Below the pieces are notes generated by a model. It made no database searches and was not told where the DNA came from. It worked only from the letters and a program-made list of their open reading frames with translations. From Orientia tsutsugamushi str. Boryong (GTDB lineage: Bacteria; Pseudomonadota; Alphaproteobacteria; Rickettsiales; Rickettsiaceae): a stretch of DNA of 64,000 nt. The position numbers were made by a program, and so were the translations under genes. Positions 26,477 to 36,196 of the stretch are shown one piece after another (position 1 is the first letter of the stretch; every line of letters starts with the position of its first letter). The stretch is from assembly GCF_000063545.1 (NCBI RefSeq), contig NC_009488.1, positions 744,001-808,000 of the forward strand, written 5' to 3'.

Positions 26477-28030
26477 ATGGCGCAAAATTTGCGTAATTTG
26501 GCAAGCAATAATTGCAAAATTGCTAATAATAACAGCAGCAATAATGCAACTGTCTTTTATCGTTTTATTGGAAATTTTGTTCCAGCAGAATGGAAAGATC
26601 TGATTGGAGATAATGCTAAAGCTTTAAGCAAGACATCTAAACAGCTTTTATCATTGATAGTATATAGACTACAGATCTATTACAATAATGATATAGATGA
26701 ATTACAGGAAAGTTATTACTTTTTTGAAAAGGAGTTAAACCTTCGTTACCGCAGAGTTAGGCAATGCTTGGTTGAATTAAGAAATGCAGGTTTTATTAAA
26801 GTTGAAAATAGAACAATAATTAAAGGCAATCTCAAGGTACGTAATGTTCTTTGTGTAAAACTTATAAAAAATTTTCAGCGTTTCACTGAAAAAGAAAAAA
26901 AAGAAGAAAAAATTGTCCTTCTACAACAAAAAAATTTTCACATCAATTTGCAAGAATTTGCAGGTGAACCTGCAAAAAATTGCAGCTACATATATAGATA
27001 TAATAATAAAAAAAATAATAATAGATCTAGATCTACTGAAGTTAAGTTAATAGAGAATGATCAAAATAAAAAAGAAGATCAACAGCAACAACAGAATTTG
27101 AATTTCTATGAGCTTAGTGATTTTAGTAATAAAAAGCCATCAAACAAGGATTATGAGCAAAATAGTGAGTTAGCAACTCCAGCTATTACTAAGGATTCAG
27201 AGGTTGAAAAGAATAAATGCTGTTCCAAAAGAAAAAGACTAGCAGATTATTATCCACTAACGCCAGAAGATGCAGTTATACTGCAACGTATGTCTAGTAG
27301 AAGCTTCAACATATACTTTATAAATCAATTACTGTTGAAGTTATCAAATAAATATCCAAACCGTCATTTTAAAAATAAGACAGCAGTGCTAAACTATATG
27401 GCAAAAGCCTTAGCAAATGAATTACTAACTACTGAGCAGGCTAATAGCGGAAATTTTAGATTTAATGATGTAGGAAGATTTAAAGAACAGTATCTAGCAA
27501 ATATTGAATCTGATACAGATCGTAGTATGAAGGCTCAGTTGAAGCGTAAAATAGCTGGAGTCTTTGAAGCAAATATGGCTTATCAAATTTTAACATCTTG
27601 TGATTTTGGGGCAGCAGTTAAAAACAAATATTACATCAAGTTGATTAAGAATATTTTACTATCAGATCATATTAAATTCAAGATACTACAAGAGGTACGA
27701 GCTGTGCATAGCAATGATATTGAGCAGTTGCAAGTTATACCATTTGATGAATCAAAACAAGTTACCAATAGCACAACGGAGTATCAAAAAACAACAGTTT
27801 TACAGCAACAAATAAGCGATGAAGATTACCTTTCAGAACTTAGTAAAGAGCTAGGTTCTAACTCTATATTGTTCAAAGTACGAAAATACATACTTCAACA
27901 TTACGAATATGAGCAAGTTATTGATAAAATATGGTTTAGTAAATTAGAAATTGTAAATGAAGATAATGTCAATAAAAAGATATTCATTAAGGCTCTAACA
28001 AGCTTTGCGAATAGCTATATCAAATTTTAA
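26477..28030 (+). CDS. RAGE DnaA-like replication initiator, C-terminally truncated
   Basis: It has 517 residues. The N-terminal 140 form a helical, winged-helix-like domain (ALSKTSKQLLSLIVYRL, RYRRVRQCLVELRNAGFIKVENRTI) as in plasmid replication proteins. After a Gln/Asn-rich linker comes LADYYPLTPEDAVILQRMSSR. The C-terminus (about 430-515: ILFKVRKYILQHYEY...DKIWFSKLEIVNEDNVNKKIFIKA) resembles the DnaA N-terminal domain. No AAA+ ATPase domain is present. Compared with 49441-51155, five bases are missing near 28025, so the protein stops at SYIKF and loses about 25 residues. It was the first gene of a RAGE and is followed by dnaB and spoT scraps. The role in element replication is an inference. 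Confidence 0.75.
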   Translation: MAQNLRNLASNNCKIANNNSSNNATVFYRFIGNFVPAEWKDLIGDNAKALSKTSKQLLSLIVYRLQIYYNNDIDELQESYYFFEKELNLRYRRVRQCLVELRNAGFIKVENRTIIKGNLKVRNVLCVKLIKNFQRFTEKEKKEEKIVLLQQKNFHINLQEFAGEPAKNCSYIYRYNNKKNNNRSRSTEVKLIENDQNKKEDQQQQQNLNFYELSDFSNKKPSNKDYEQNSELATPAITKDSEVEKNKCCSKRKRLADYYPLTPEDAVILQRMSSRSFNIYFINQLLLKLSNKYPNRHFKNKTAVLNYMAKALANELLTTEQANSGNFRFNDVGRFKEQYLANIESDTDRSMKAQLKRKIAGVFEANMAYQILTSCDFGAAVKNKYYIKLIKNILLSDHIKFKILQEVRAVHSNDIEQLQVIPFDESKQVTNSTTEYQKTTVLQQQISDEDYLSELSKELGSNSILFKVRKYILQHYEYEQVIDKIWFSKLEIVNEDNVNKKIFIKALTSFANSYIKF

Positions 28031-28095
28031 GCTCATTCTAGAGCGTGCTTTTGAAGCTCAAGGGTTTTCGTTTGCATTAGTTCAGTGTAAGTAAA

Positions 28096-28242
28096 CTTAA
28101 GGGTAATATGGAAGTTGCTGAATCTCATGAAATAATTGTTGCTAAACACCGTAATTGGCTAGTTGGTACAGTAAACTTACACTATGGTAATAGGTATTCT
28201 AAATTTGGCAATATTGTTAAAAACTCTCAGCAAGGTTAATAA
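28096..28242 (+). pseudogene. dnaB helicase C-terminal fragment
   Basis: Translates to EIIVAKHRNWLVGTVNLHYGNRYSKFGNIVKNSQQG, the last 45 or so residues of the RAGE DnaB helicase (compare 37007-38439). All motor domains are deleted. Confidence 0.85.
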
Positions 28243-28475
28243 ATGCTAGATTATGCATAAGATGAAAAAATGCTGGTCCAAAAAAAAATTACAGCAAAAT
28301 TTTACTCATTAACACCAAAGATATGCAACTCAAGATTGGTTTTTTTGGCATCGTGATAACTGAATCCAAAAATTTATAATTTAATTTGCTTCTTTTCCAG
28401 TTTTTATCTGGGATTGGAGTATACAAAAAGTTTAAATTATGGTATAATTTATTAATAACCATTTAGAGGTGGAAA

Positions 28476-28600
28476 ATGATAGATTTTTATAGTGAGAGCT
28501 TAATAAATAAGCTGTTCAGAACCAACATAAGATTTAACACCAAAATTGATCTTGATAGAGTTGAAAAAGCAATACTTTACGCTAAAACATTGCCTACTAA
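28476..28600 (+). pseudogene. spoT-like gene, N-terminal fragment
   Basis: Starts MIDFYSESLINKLFRTNIRFNTKIDLDRVEKAILYAK as in the spoT-like genes at 36197-36772 and 57556-58125, preceded by the same roughly 100-bp upstream region. It departs from the family after about 38 residues, before the HD domain. Confidence 0.85.
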
Positions 28601-29015
28601 TAAAGCTACAAAGACATATCAAATATAAAGAAGAAAAAATGTTAATTTTTGTTAACTTCTACACTTTATAGAACCTACTATTAACTTATGTTAACTTTTA
28701 TTAATATTTATAATTAATCTTCAACTTTAACTATAAATGTATTTGCAATATTTGTCAATATAACAAAAAAATTAATGCGAAAGGTAGAAAATAGGTAGAA
28801 AAAAAAATCAGGAAATTGGGGGTCAGTTTTCAATCTAAAGGTTAAGATGATGGTTGAAAAATGTATACCAACCTAGAGTTGACAAAGCGGTTTTGAAGTC
28901 AGGTATGTTATAAATAAATTAGTATAAAATTTTATTCAAATAAAGAGAATAATATAGATACCTTGTTTAGGTAATTGTAATATGAATTAATATACAATTA
29001 ATCTATGGTATAATT
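28601..29015. other. intergenic region between RAGE relics
   Basis: AT-rich, no recognisable gene. Bases 28782-28850 (GCGAAAGGTAGAAAATAGG and on) resemble 10675-10720 and 40085-40100, so a small dispersed element or former element boundary may lie here. It presumably also holds the integrase promoter (GGTATAATT just before 29016). Confidence 0.4.
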
Positions 29016-29231
29016 ATGGAATCAAGATCATTAACATTAAAGTTAACAGATAAGTTAATAAGAAAAATAAAAATTCCGACTGAAAGAACATCAACCATCA
29101 AGGATAAAATTGAACCAGGACTTAACCTAAGAATATCACCGTCAGGAAGAAAAACATGGTCTTTTGAAAAAAAATTTAGAAAAGAAGTGATAAAAATAAG
29201 GATAGGGGAATTTCCATATTTATCTATTAGA
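29016..29231 (+). pseudogene. RAGE tyrosine integrase, N-terminal fragment
   Basis: The translation MESRSLTLKLTDKLIRKIKIP...PGLNLRISPSGRKTWSFEK..RIGEFPYLSI is the N-terminal arm (DUF4102 type) of phage/ICE tyrosine integrases. It is cut at 29229 by an IS5-family element and the catalytic domain is not in the window. In a complete RAGE the integrase lies at one end, so this marks an element boundary region. Confidence 0.8.
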
Positions 29232-30134
29232 CTTCTTTCGAAACTATACAATGATGTAAAATGGTGTTATAAAAATCTGATTTGAAGTAATAATGAAATT
29301 AGATCAGATTAAAGAGTTAAAGGATGAAAAATTTCGTCGATTAACAGTAGTAAGGAAGGGAACATTCTCAAAGATGGTGGATATTTTGAGGAAAGCTGAT
29401 GGTGTTAAGAAATCAAAAGGAGGGCGTAAAAATAAGCTCAATTTGGAGGAACAGTTATTGATGGCCTTAGAATACCTTAGAGAATACCGTACTTATTTTC
29501 ATATAGGTCAGAACTATGGGATTAGTGAAAGTTCAGCATATAAAGCTGTAAAATGGGTAGAAGACACCTTAGTTAAACACCCAAACTTTGCTCTTCCAGG
29601 TCGTAAAGCTCTAATGAATAGCGATATGAATTATGAAGTAGTCTTGATTGATGCTACTGAGAGTCCAATAGAAAGACTCAAAAAAACAAAAATTCTATTA
29701 TTCAGGAAAGAAGAAAAGGCATACACTAAAGACTCAAATAGTGGTAGACAAGAAAACACACCAAGTAATATGTACAGATTTTTCTAACGGTAAAAAACAT
29801 GACTTTAGATTATTTAAGGAATCCAAAATTCTTATCCATCCTAAGATTAAAGCGATTACTGATATAGGATATCAAGGTATACAAAAAATTCACAATAATT
29901 CTGCATTACCAAAGAAAAAAAGCAAGAAAAATCCTTTAACTAAAAATGATAAAAAGAATAATCGTAGGTTAGCAGGAAAAAGAGTTGTCAATGAAAACGT
30001 TATTGCTATGCTAAAACGGTTCAAAATTATTGCTGACAAATATCGAAATAGACGTAAAAGATTCGGTCTTAGATTTAATTTGATCTCTGGCATTTATAAT
30101 TTTGAACTACCTTAACCAGTTTCGAAAGAGGTCT
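29229..30134 (+). mobile_element. IS5-family element, copy 4 (906 bp)
   Basis: Inverted repeats are intact but the flanks do not match (ATT before, AGT after). The genes on either side (integrase head at left, Rpn nuclease head at right, opposite strand) are both truncated and unrelated. This fits recombination between two IS copies, deleting or inverting what lay between. Confidence 0.9.
29293..30115 (+). pseudogene. IS5-family transposase with shortened slippery run
   Basis: Frame A (from 29293) reads normally to SPIERLKK, but the A-run has seven A instead of eight. The frame therefore passes into a wrong tail (ending NMYRFF at 29787), and frame B (29741-30115) would need a +1 rather than a -1 shift. 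The catalytic residues are still encoded. Probably inactive. Confidence 0.85.
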
Positions 30135-30257
30135 AGTATTTAAATCTAGTACGTTTTTAACTTCATTTGGTAAAAAGTCATTTATAAAATCCAGAGCTGC
30201 TTTTGGTTCATTCATTAAATCTTTAAATAGCCCATCGTGTTTTAAATTTTCAGACAT
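30135..30257 (-). pseudogene. Rpn/PD-(D/E)XK transposase-like nuclease, N-terminal fragment
   Basis: Reads MSENLKHDGLFKDLMNEPKAALDFINDFLP and NEVKNVLDL, the start of the Rpn (recombination-promoting nuclease, YhgA-like) family, where HDxxFKxxM..P..A..FL..FLP is typical. It is cut by the IS at 30134. It overlaps the end of the primase gene by 16 bp, so the pair was probably one transcript. Confidence 0.8.
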
Positions 30258-32041
30258 AATCTTGGTTGTATATTAGTTTGTATGGATTTATTCTTTTCAT
30301 TAAGTTTTCTTATTTCAGGGCTGATAATATTTCTAACAGCATATAATCCTTGAGTTTTTAATACATTATTGAAGTCATTTTTGACTGTACAGACTACTGC
30401 TTCCTTATCCTCTAGAACTTTTTCAGCTTTTTCAGTATTTACGTCATTTTTAACTGCTAGAATGATCTTTTCTTTTGGGCCAGGATTATAGTTTTGCAAA
30501 TTTTCTGCTTCAATTGCACATAAGATTTTGCCTTCGACTCCAGCTTGTTGAATGGTTAACGCTGTTTCAATATCCTTTGTAATGATTGTTACAGGTGAAT
30601 ATTTTGAATTTTGTTGAGCAATTTCAACAAATGATCCACTAATTGTACCAACAGAATTTTCAGCTGCATCCGCTTTATTACATGTTTTTGAATTCAAGGC
30701 TAATATCTTAGCTCCAGTAATTTCATCTTTGTCATTTTTAACAAAAATAGTGAGTGCAGGCCAGGATTTTTGAGTCTTTTCATCAAAAACCATATTTGCT
30801 CTTAAATTAGGATTGTCAAAGATTTTTGAACTATAAATTTCTGTATGATTTTCTAAAAATTTGTTGACTGTTGTTACTTCCGCATTAGCTTTTTCCTTTT
30901 TGTTATAGTCGTATAGGGGTAAAGATTTTGCATATAATTCTTTAACCTCACTTTGATTCGTTATTAATTCACTTTGTATTTCATTAAATTTAGTAAGTTT
31001 AGCAATTTCAGGTATTATGATCTGTCTAATAGCTTCAGCCCCATGAATTTGTAATAGGTCGTGAAATCACCTTCTTGTGTTGGCATCACTTTTAACACCT
31101 TTGCTCCACTATTTTCGAGTGTTTTTTTCGCTTTATCAACAGTATTCATTGTTATAGAATTTTGTCCATCATTATCTGCCGCTATGATTATTTTTTCTCC
31201 TTCAAATGGTTGATAGTTCTTGAAATTATGTATACCAACAGCAGCGATAATTTTTCCATTAATTCCTGCTTGTTTTAGACTTAAAGCTGTTTCAACGCCT
31301 TCTGTTATGATTGTTATAGGCGAATCATGTGGTGCCAATGTACTAATTCTAACAAACGATTCGCTAAATTTTGCCAAAAGCTCGCCTAGGGACTGAAATA
31401 TCTGCCTTATCGCACGTTTGCGAATTCAAATATACAACTTGTACACCAGTAATTTCACCTTTCGCATTTCTAGCAAATGCTGAAAATGCTGGATAATTTT
31501 CATTCGTTTCTCTATCAAGAATTACGCTTGCTCTCAAGTCAGAATTCATTGTAAAACAATCAATTCTTCTATGTTGTTCAAGATATCTTTTTACGATTTG
31601 AACTTCAGTATTATTAGTAAAATATAATGGAGAAGACTGATTATAAAAGTATTGAACTTTTCGAATTTTAGCTAGCTCATTTTGAGCAGCGTTTTGAGTG
31701 GTTTCTTTACGTTGGTAATTCTGCTTATAACTTGTTATTCCTACCATGCTTGTTAGATATTCCTTGGCTTTAACAAAATCACCGCCACGTTCTTTTCTGG
31801 CTAAGTCAAATAAATCTCCACCTTCGCCAGAACTAAAGTCATACCATTTTCCAGCATGCTTGCCACTAGTATTGACGACAATTTTCCCTGTATCTCCCCA
31901 ACGTATTTCTCCACGTCTAGAGAAATGTTTATTAGGCTCTCCAAGCAAATCACAGGCTATGGTTTCTGCATGAGAAGCTATTTTATTTCTCAATTCTTCC
32001 ATTAAATTATGATTGTTTGAATTATTGATTTTATCAGTCAT
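30242..32041 (-). pseudogene. RAGE toprim/primase-like protein, two frameshifts
   Basis: Three frames make one protein of about 600 residues. 32041-31364 has a primase-type head (WGDTGKIVVNTSGKHAGKWYDFSSGEGGDLFDLARK). 31377-31015 has a toprim core (ITEGVETALSLKQAG and IIAADNDGQNS with the acidic D-x-D). From 31035 a third frame runs open to 30242 (GAEAIRQIIIPEIAKL, then ILALNSKTCNKADAA, ITKDIETALTIQQAG, ILAVKNDVNTEK), a second toprim-like unit that has lost the Glu and D-x-D acids. Frameshifts lie at about 31370 and 31045. The start at 32041 has a GGTGAGG ribosome site. The same two frameshifts occur at 62548-63983. It follows traA and was probably used in conjugative DNA processing. Confidence 0.78.
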
Positions 32042-32202
32042 ACAGAACCTCACCTTCGCTAAATTTATTTGTATTTTTACCGTTTAAATGGTATAATATT
32101 TTTGCTGAGTGATTGTTGAGATAGTATTTCTGTTAACGAATCTTTCTAAGTTTCATAACTTTCACATTCTACTTAGTAAATTCATATCTTTATTATCCTT
32201 GA

Positions 32203-32221
32203 GCTGCTCTATGCAGCTCAT
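32203..32221. other. small hairpin between traA and primase
   Basis: GAGCTGC-TCTAT-GCAGCTC forms a perfect 7-bp stem directly after the traA stop. It is kept unchanged at 62369-62387 although the spacer around it differs between copies. It could be a terminator or attenuator. Confidence 0.45.
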
Positions 32222-32222
32222 T

Positions 32223-34706
32223 TTACCTTCGAATACTAACTCTTGGATTTTGTTGTTCAGGCTTTGTGTTGAGTTTTTCTGTAGTTGAAATATCGTTTGC
32301 GGTCTTTGTAGCCTTTAATTCATTATTTGGACTTATTTCTGATTTTCTTATATCATTAACTATATTAGGTTGTTCGATCTTAATGTCAGCTAATTGCTCT
32401 GGTTTTTTATCGTACTGATAATATTTAGCGTTTTTATGAAATCTGTCTCCTACATCAGTTACTATAGACTTAAACCAACCACAAATTTTACTTAAAATAG
32501 TTGGATTTTCTTTATTTAAATCTTCATTAGTTTTTAAGTTTATGCTAGCTGATTTATCATTTGGTCTGCTAAGCTGATTTATTAAGCTGTTAATGCTTCT
32601 AGTTGCTTCCTTATTGCAATATAGCTGTAATTTCTCTATATGCCTTGTCATAGCTACGTATGAGCTGCTTATATTACTTACTCCATTATGTAAAACGTAT
32701 ACATCTTTTATAGAAGCTCCCTGGGCCTTATAAACAGTACTTGCATAACCATGTTTAAATTGTATTTTGCTTGGGTCAAAACTCACATCTTGTCCTGCAT
32801 CTGTCTTAGCTACAAATTCATTTTTATTAACCGAAGTTAAAGTTGCAAATTCACTATTTTGTATTTGTAAATCCTTATCGCTTTTTTGAAATACAATTCG
32901 ATCTCCAGCCATGTAGGACTCTTTCCTTCCAGCTATTGAACGCCTATATTCTGTGCCTTGTAGCGTGCCATTAGCTTTTAACAAAGATCTAATACTTGAA
33001 TTAAGAATGTCTACCTCTTTATTACGTACTGTAATTACCAATTTTTCATGTAGCTTAAACTTGCTTAGACTCCAGTTGTATCTTAACTTACTCATTGAGT
33101 CCTGCAACGTATTATCAAACTTAATACATTTATTTTGTCTCAGTAATGTTATACCGCTTAAAATATTACTCTCAGCAAACTTTGTTGCTGCTTCTCTACT
33201 CCAGTTTTCACTTTGTCTTCGAATATTCACTAAAACATGTGAACTGAAAATATTACTCAGCATCTCAAACATTCCGCCTCTTTCTATTGAAGCTAACTGC
33301 TTTTCATCTCCAGCAAGTATCAGTTGACAATTATTGTTTCTAACTACTCTAAACAGCTCTGCATATTCTCTAGTAGCAACCATTCCAGCTTCATCTACTA
33401 CTATTAACCTATTTTGCATAAAAATTTTTTTTTTCGATTATACAAAAATCCTTTTACTGTATAGACTTCCTTATAACCTTTGCTCCTCAGCTCTGATACC
33501 GCTTTATGAGTAGGAGCAAGTCCAATAACATTTTGTCCACGATTTGTTGCAATTTTATATGCTTTTGCTAAAACAGTGGATTTACCTGTTCCAGCTCTTC
33601 CTCTTAGTACTCTAACTCCACTAGTGCTAAGCAAAATATGCCTTAGAGCTTGTTTCTGTTCTTCACTAACATTTGCTAGACCTTCTATATCACTTTTAAG
33701 ATTGTAAATATCGTTGTAATAAACTTGATTATTGATTTTATTAGCTATTCTTATTATTCTTACTTCCTCGTCTCTAACATCAGTTGTAGTAAAATATTTG
33801 CTACTTTCACCATCATCATGATATAACTCTAGTATTCTATTTGAACTGAACACTTGCTGAACTAACATTCCCCTTTCTGTTAGGTCTGGTATATCTTTTA
33901 CTGCTTTTTCAATATCCTGCTTAGTAAAAATAGATTTGTAATGTGTTATAGCATCCGTTATCACATCAACATCCTTAATAATTTTTAAGTTAGCCTCTTT
34001 ACGTAACTCATTTTCATTTGCAACTTCATTAATTAAACCCCTAATTCTAGTAGGGCCAATATGCTCTTGCGGTACTGCACTTATCTTATCAACTCTATTT
34101 GTTAAGCCTAATTTAGCAAAATATGCATTAATTATTTCCTTCACTTTTTCATGAATCATCTCGGAATCTCGAATAACAACCTTTTTGCCATTACTTAATG
34201 TTATGCATTTTGGGTTTAAATTTACTGCTTTATCACCTAAACCAGTTCCATCTTCTCTAAATCTTCTTGTAGTAACCAATATGTGCGCATGCCAGTTTTT
34301 ATCTCCTCTATGAGGCTTATGAATGTCTATCTGTACTCCAAGACCATTTTGCACCCATTCCCCCATTGCATCAACTATTTGATGAGTTATTTCTATTCTA
34401 TGCTCTAAATTCAATTCCTTATCGTCTGGCAGTGCTATTACGATATCCTTCAATAGCTGACTGTTTCTTCGTTTTTCTGTTTGTTCAACCTCATTCATTA
34501 ATTGTTTGGACATTCTTGAATTTTTGATTTACATAAGCTGGTATCAGCACTGTATGATATACGTTATCTTTTTTACAAGAGAAGTTATAACTTACATTTG
34601 TCTTCTCGTTTTTAACAATAGTTCTTGCATTATACGCTGCCTTACGACAACTATCTCCTCCTTTGATTCTACTTAAAAATTCAATCCTTGCAAACTGTAT
34701 TGCCAT
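32223..34706 (-). pseudogene. traA: Ti-type TraA relaxase-helicase, two frameshifts
   Basis: TraA nicks the transfer origin and unwinds the strand for conjugation. The MobA/MobL-type relaxase head begins MAIQFARIEFLSR at 34706 (the frame opens at 34724). The HUH motif is HRGDKNWHAHIL. The helicase follows: Walker A LRGRAGTGKST, Walker B VVDEAGM, AGDEKQL, and motif V KHGYASTVYKAQGAS. One extra base near 34505 (relative to the other copy) breaks the head (34491-34724) from the middle (33404-34513). An A10 run at 33425-33434 breaks the middle from the C-terminal part (32223-33419). The second break is shared with the copy at 59891-62366. Together the parts make about 820 residues. The Ti-type tail after the helicase is short. 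Confidence 0.88.
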
Positions 34707-34724
34707 TTCAACTCCAATCCTCAC

Positions 34725-34998
34725 CTGAGTTTCAGGTTAGCATGAGTTTTTTGATTTTGCCAGTACAAACTGCTTTTTTTAACACTCAATCGGCTAATTG
34801 GCACCCATTTTTTAGCAGTAAACTTTCAAGTTTACATATTGCGTATAAGCTTATTCTTTAATGAAGCTTCTAACCTGAATTCACGTTTTTTTGACTATAA
34901 TTATTTGATGTTGGTTTGGCAGGTGCGGTTTTTTTCTTTACTGGAATTTTATTTTGATATATTCTTGCCTGATTTTTTTATCTTTCTGAATTACTAAC
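34725..34998. promoter_or_regulatory. divergent traA-traD spacer, candidate oriT
   Basis: The spacer between divergent traA and traD, where Ti-type systems keep oriT and the two promoters. It contains a perfect inverted repeat GTAAACTT-TC-AAGTTTAC (34819-34836) and a second pair AAGCTT...AAGCTT, followed by poly-T/A tracts. The same parts are kept in the copy at 59598-59872. No nic consensus could be recognised with confidence. Confidence 0.45.
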
Positions 34999-35453
34999 AT
35001 GGCAAATCTTATGCAGCAAAAAATTACTCTCCAACAAAAAAAGCTAAGCTAATCATGGATGAGGTTAACCTCAAAATCAAAGAACGTAAAATGCGTACTC
35101 GACGTCTTATCGAAATGGGTGGACTAGTCGCTAAGGCTAAGCTTGATCACTTACAGACAAACACTTTATTTGGTGCAATTGTTTCACTAAAAGAAACTTT
35201 AACACAACATCCAAATGTTCAGAATCATTGGACTACAATCGGTAAAAATATTTTTGATAAGGAACAGCAAAATAAAGCTGCTGTGATTTTAAAATTTTCC
35301 TCTGAACCAGATGAAAACACTAAGCGCTACATTCGCCTTCATGGCTTAAAATGGAATAGCTTTCGTCAAGAATGGTGCAGCAATGTTAAGGACATTGAGG
35401 CCTTAAAGAATGGCCTTCTTAATGTTCAGTATAAACTTGAGCTTGTGTATTAG
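34999..35453 (+). pseudogene. traD: Ti-type conjugal transfer protein TraD, 5' frameshift
   Basis: The body (from ATG 35055) reads MDEVNLKIKERKMRTRRLIEMGGLVAKAKLDHL, the core of Ti-type TraD (about 70 residues in Agrobacterium), with a C-terminal extension up to 132 residues common in rickettsial forms (HGLKWNSFRQEWCSNVKDIEALK). An upstream ATG at 34999 gives MANLMQQKITLQQKK in another frame, and an A7 run at about 35035-35041 separates them; joined they read QQKKAKLIMDEVN. The body alone may still work. It is divergent from traA, the usual Ti layout. Confidence 0.75.
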
Positions 35454-35540
35454 TTTTTTAATACTTATACAACAAACACAGCTTGATAATTCAGCTAATG
35501 TAATTTATAAACCAGGAGTGTAATGCAATTTTAAATATAT

Positions 35541-36119
35541 ATGGTGGTTATGCGAATCAGTGATACTAGTGATTCTATTCAAATCTTACCTAACAGCAAT
35601 AATTTAGCTGAGCTAACAAAATTAGTTTACAATTGTATATTTAACCATGGAGGTTATAATATTTTGTTCTTGCTTGGATGGAATAACAGCACATATCGAT
35701 GCATTCAAGATAAAATTGTGCAGCTTCGTAATACTGAAACAGAAACAATTAGGGTTATACGTAGTACTCAAGATGATCTTCCTATATCCTTAGAATACTT
35801 TTGTGAAGACCAAAGCAAACAAAATGTATTATATACACAAGTAAGTTTTACTTTTAATACACTAAGATTAATAGTAGAGAAGTATTATTATGTATCTCTA
35901 CGGTTCAAACCTTACAAATCTAGCCTAGCTATTGTATACAATAGTCACAGTGAAAATTTACAGAAACAATTAGATGATTTTTTTACTCAACAATGCATGA
36001 ATCACAATGAAAGTAGCAAATGCATCCATCACAGTGAAAGTAGCATTAGTGTTTTAGATATTGATCAATTTAGAGATTTTGTAGGTGATATATTATTAAT
36101 TGATGATCCAGAACGATAG
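35541..36119 (+). CDS. unnamed RAGE cargo protein, paralogue of 58149-58667
   Basis: I do not recognise this family. The 192 residues look globular with no membrane segment or signal. It shares a pattern with the protein at 58149-58667: FLLGW..STYRCIQD against FLIGW..DEYLNAYKQ, then an aromatic EYF/DYF stretch, an LAIVYN/ISIVFN strand, and VLDIDQFRDF against VLNADDFIKL near the end. Both lie between traD and spoT, tail to tail with spoT (77 bp here). Residues about 153-168 carry a small repeat (NHNESSKCI, HHSESSI). The constant pairing suggests a functional link with spoT or the transfer genes, but no activity can be assigned. Confidence 0.6.
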   Translation: MVVMRISDTSDSIQILPNSNNLAELTKLVYNCIFNHGGYNILFLLGWNNSTYRCIQDKIVQLRNTETETIRVIRSTQDDLPISLEYFCEDQSKQNVLYTQVSFTFNTLRLIVEKYYYVSLRFKPYKSSLAIVYNSHSENLQKQLDDFFTQQCMNHNESSKCIHHSESSISVLDIDQFRDFVGDILLIDDPER

Positions 36120-36196
36120 TATATGTATTTCAAGCAGCAATGCTCCATTTTGCAAATATATAATGCTATGTATGCTAGTTAGAAAAAGTTTGCATT

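Larger units (their letters stand above)
30590..35460. repeat. left arm of a long inverted duplication (RAGE transfer block)
   Basis: This block (primase, traA, traD on strands -, -, +) is repeated in opposite orientation at 59139-63983. By eye, about 30607-32090 and 32280-34160 match the other arm with almost no differences. The first part of traA, the traA-primase spacer and traD are clearly more diverged. Confidence 0.85.

Noticed and set aside
31746-31973. 75-codon frame opposite the primase gene (also 62616-62843)
   Set aside because: Antisense shadow of the primase head; composition fits no real protein.
32203-32221. hairpin after traA as a standard rho-independent terminator
   Set aside because: No T-run follows on the coding strand, so it is listed only as a hairpin of unknown role.
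32953-33327. 124-codon frame opposite traA (also 61262-61636)
   Set aside because: It is the antisense shadow of the TraA helicase frame and appears identically in both copies only because the sense gene does.
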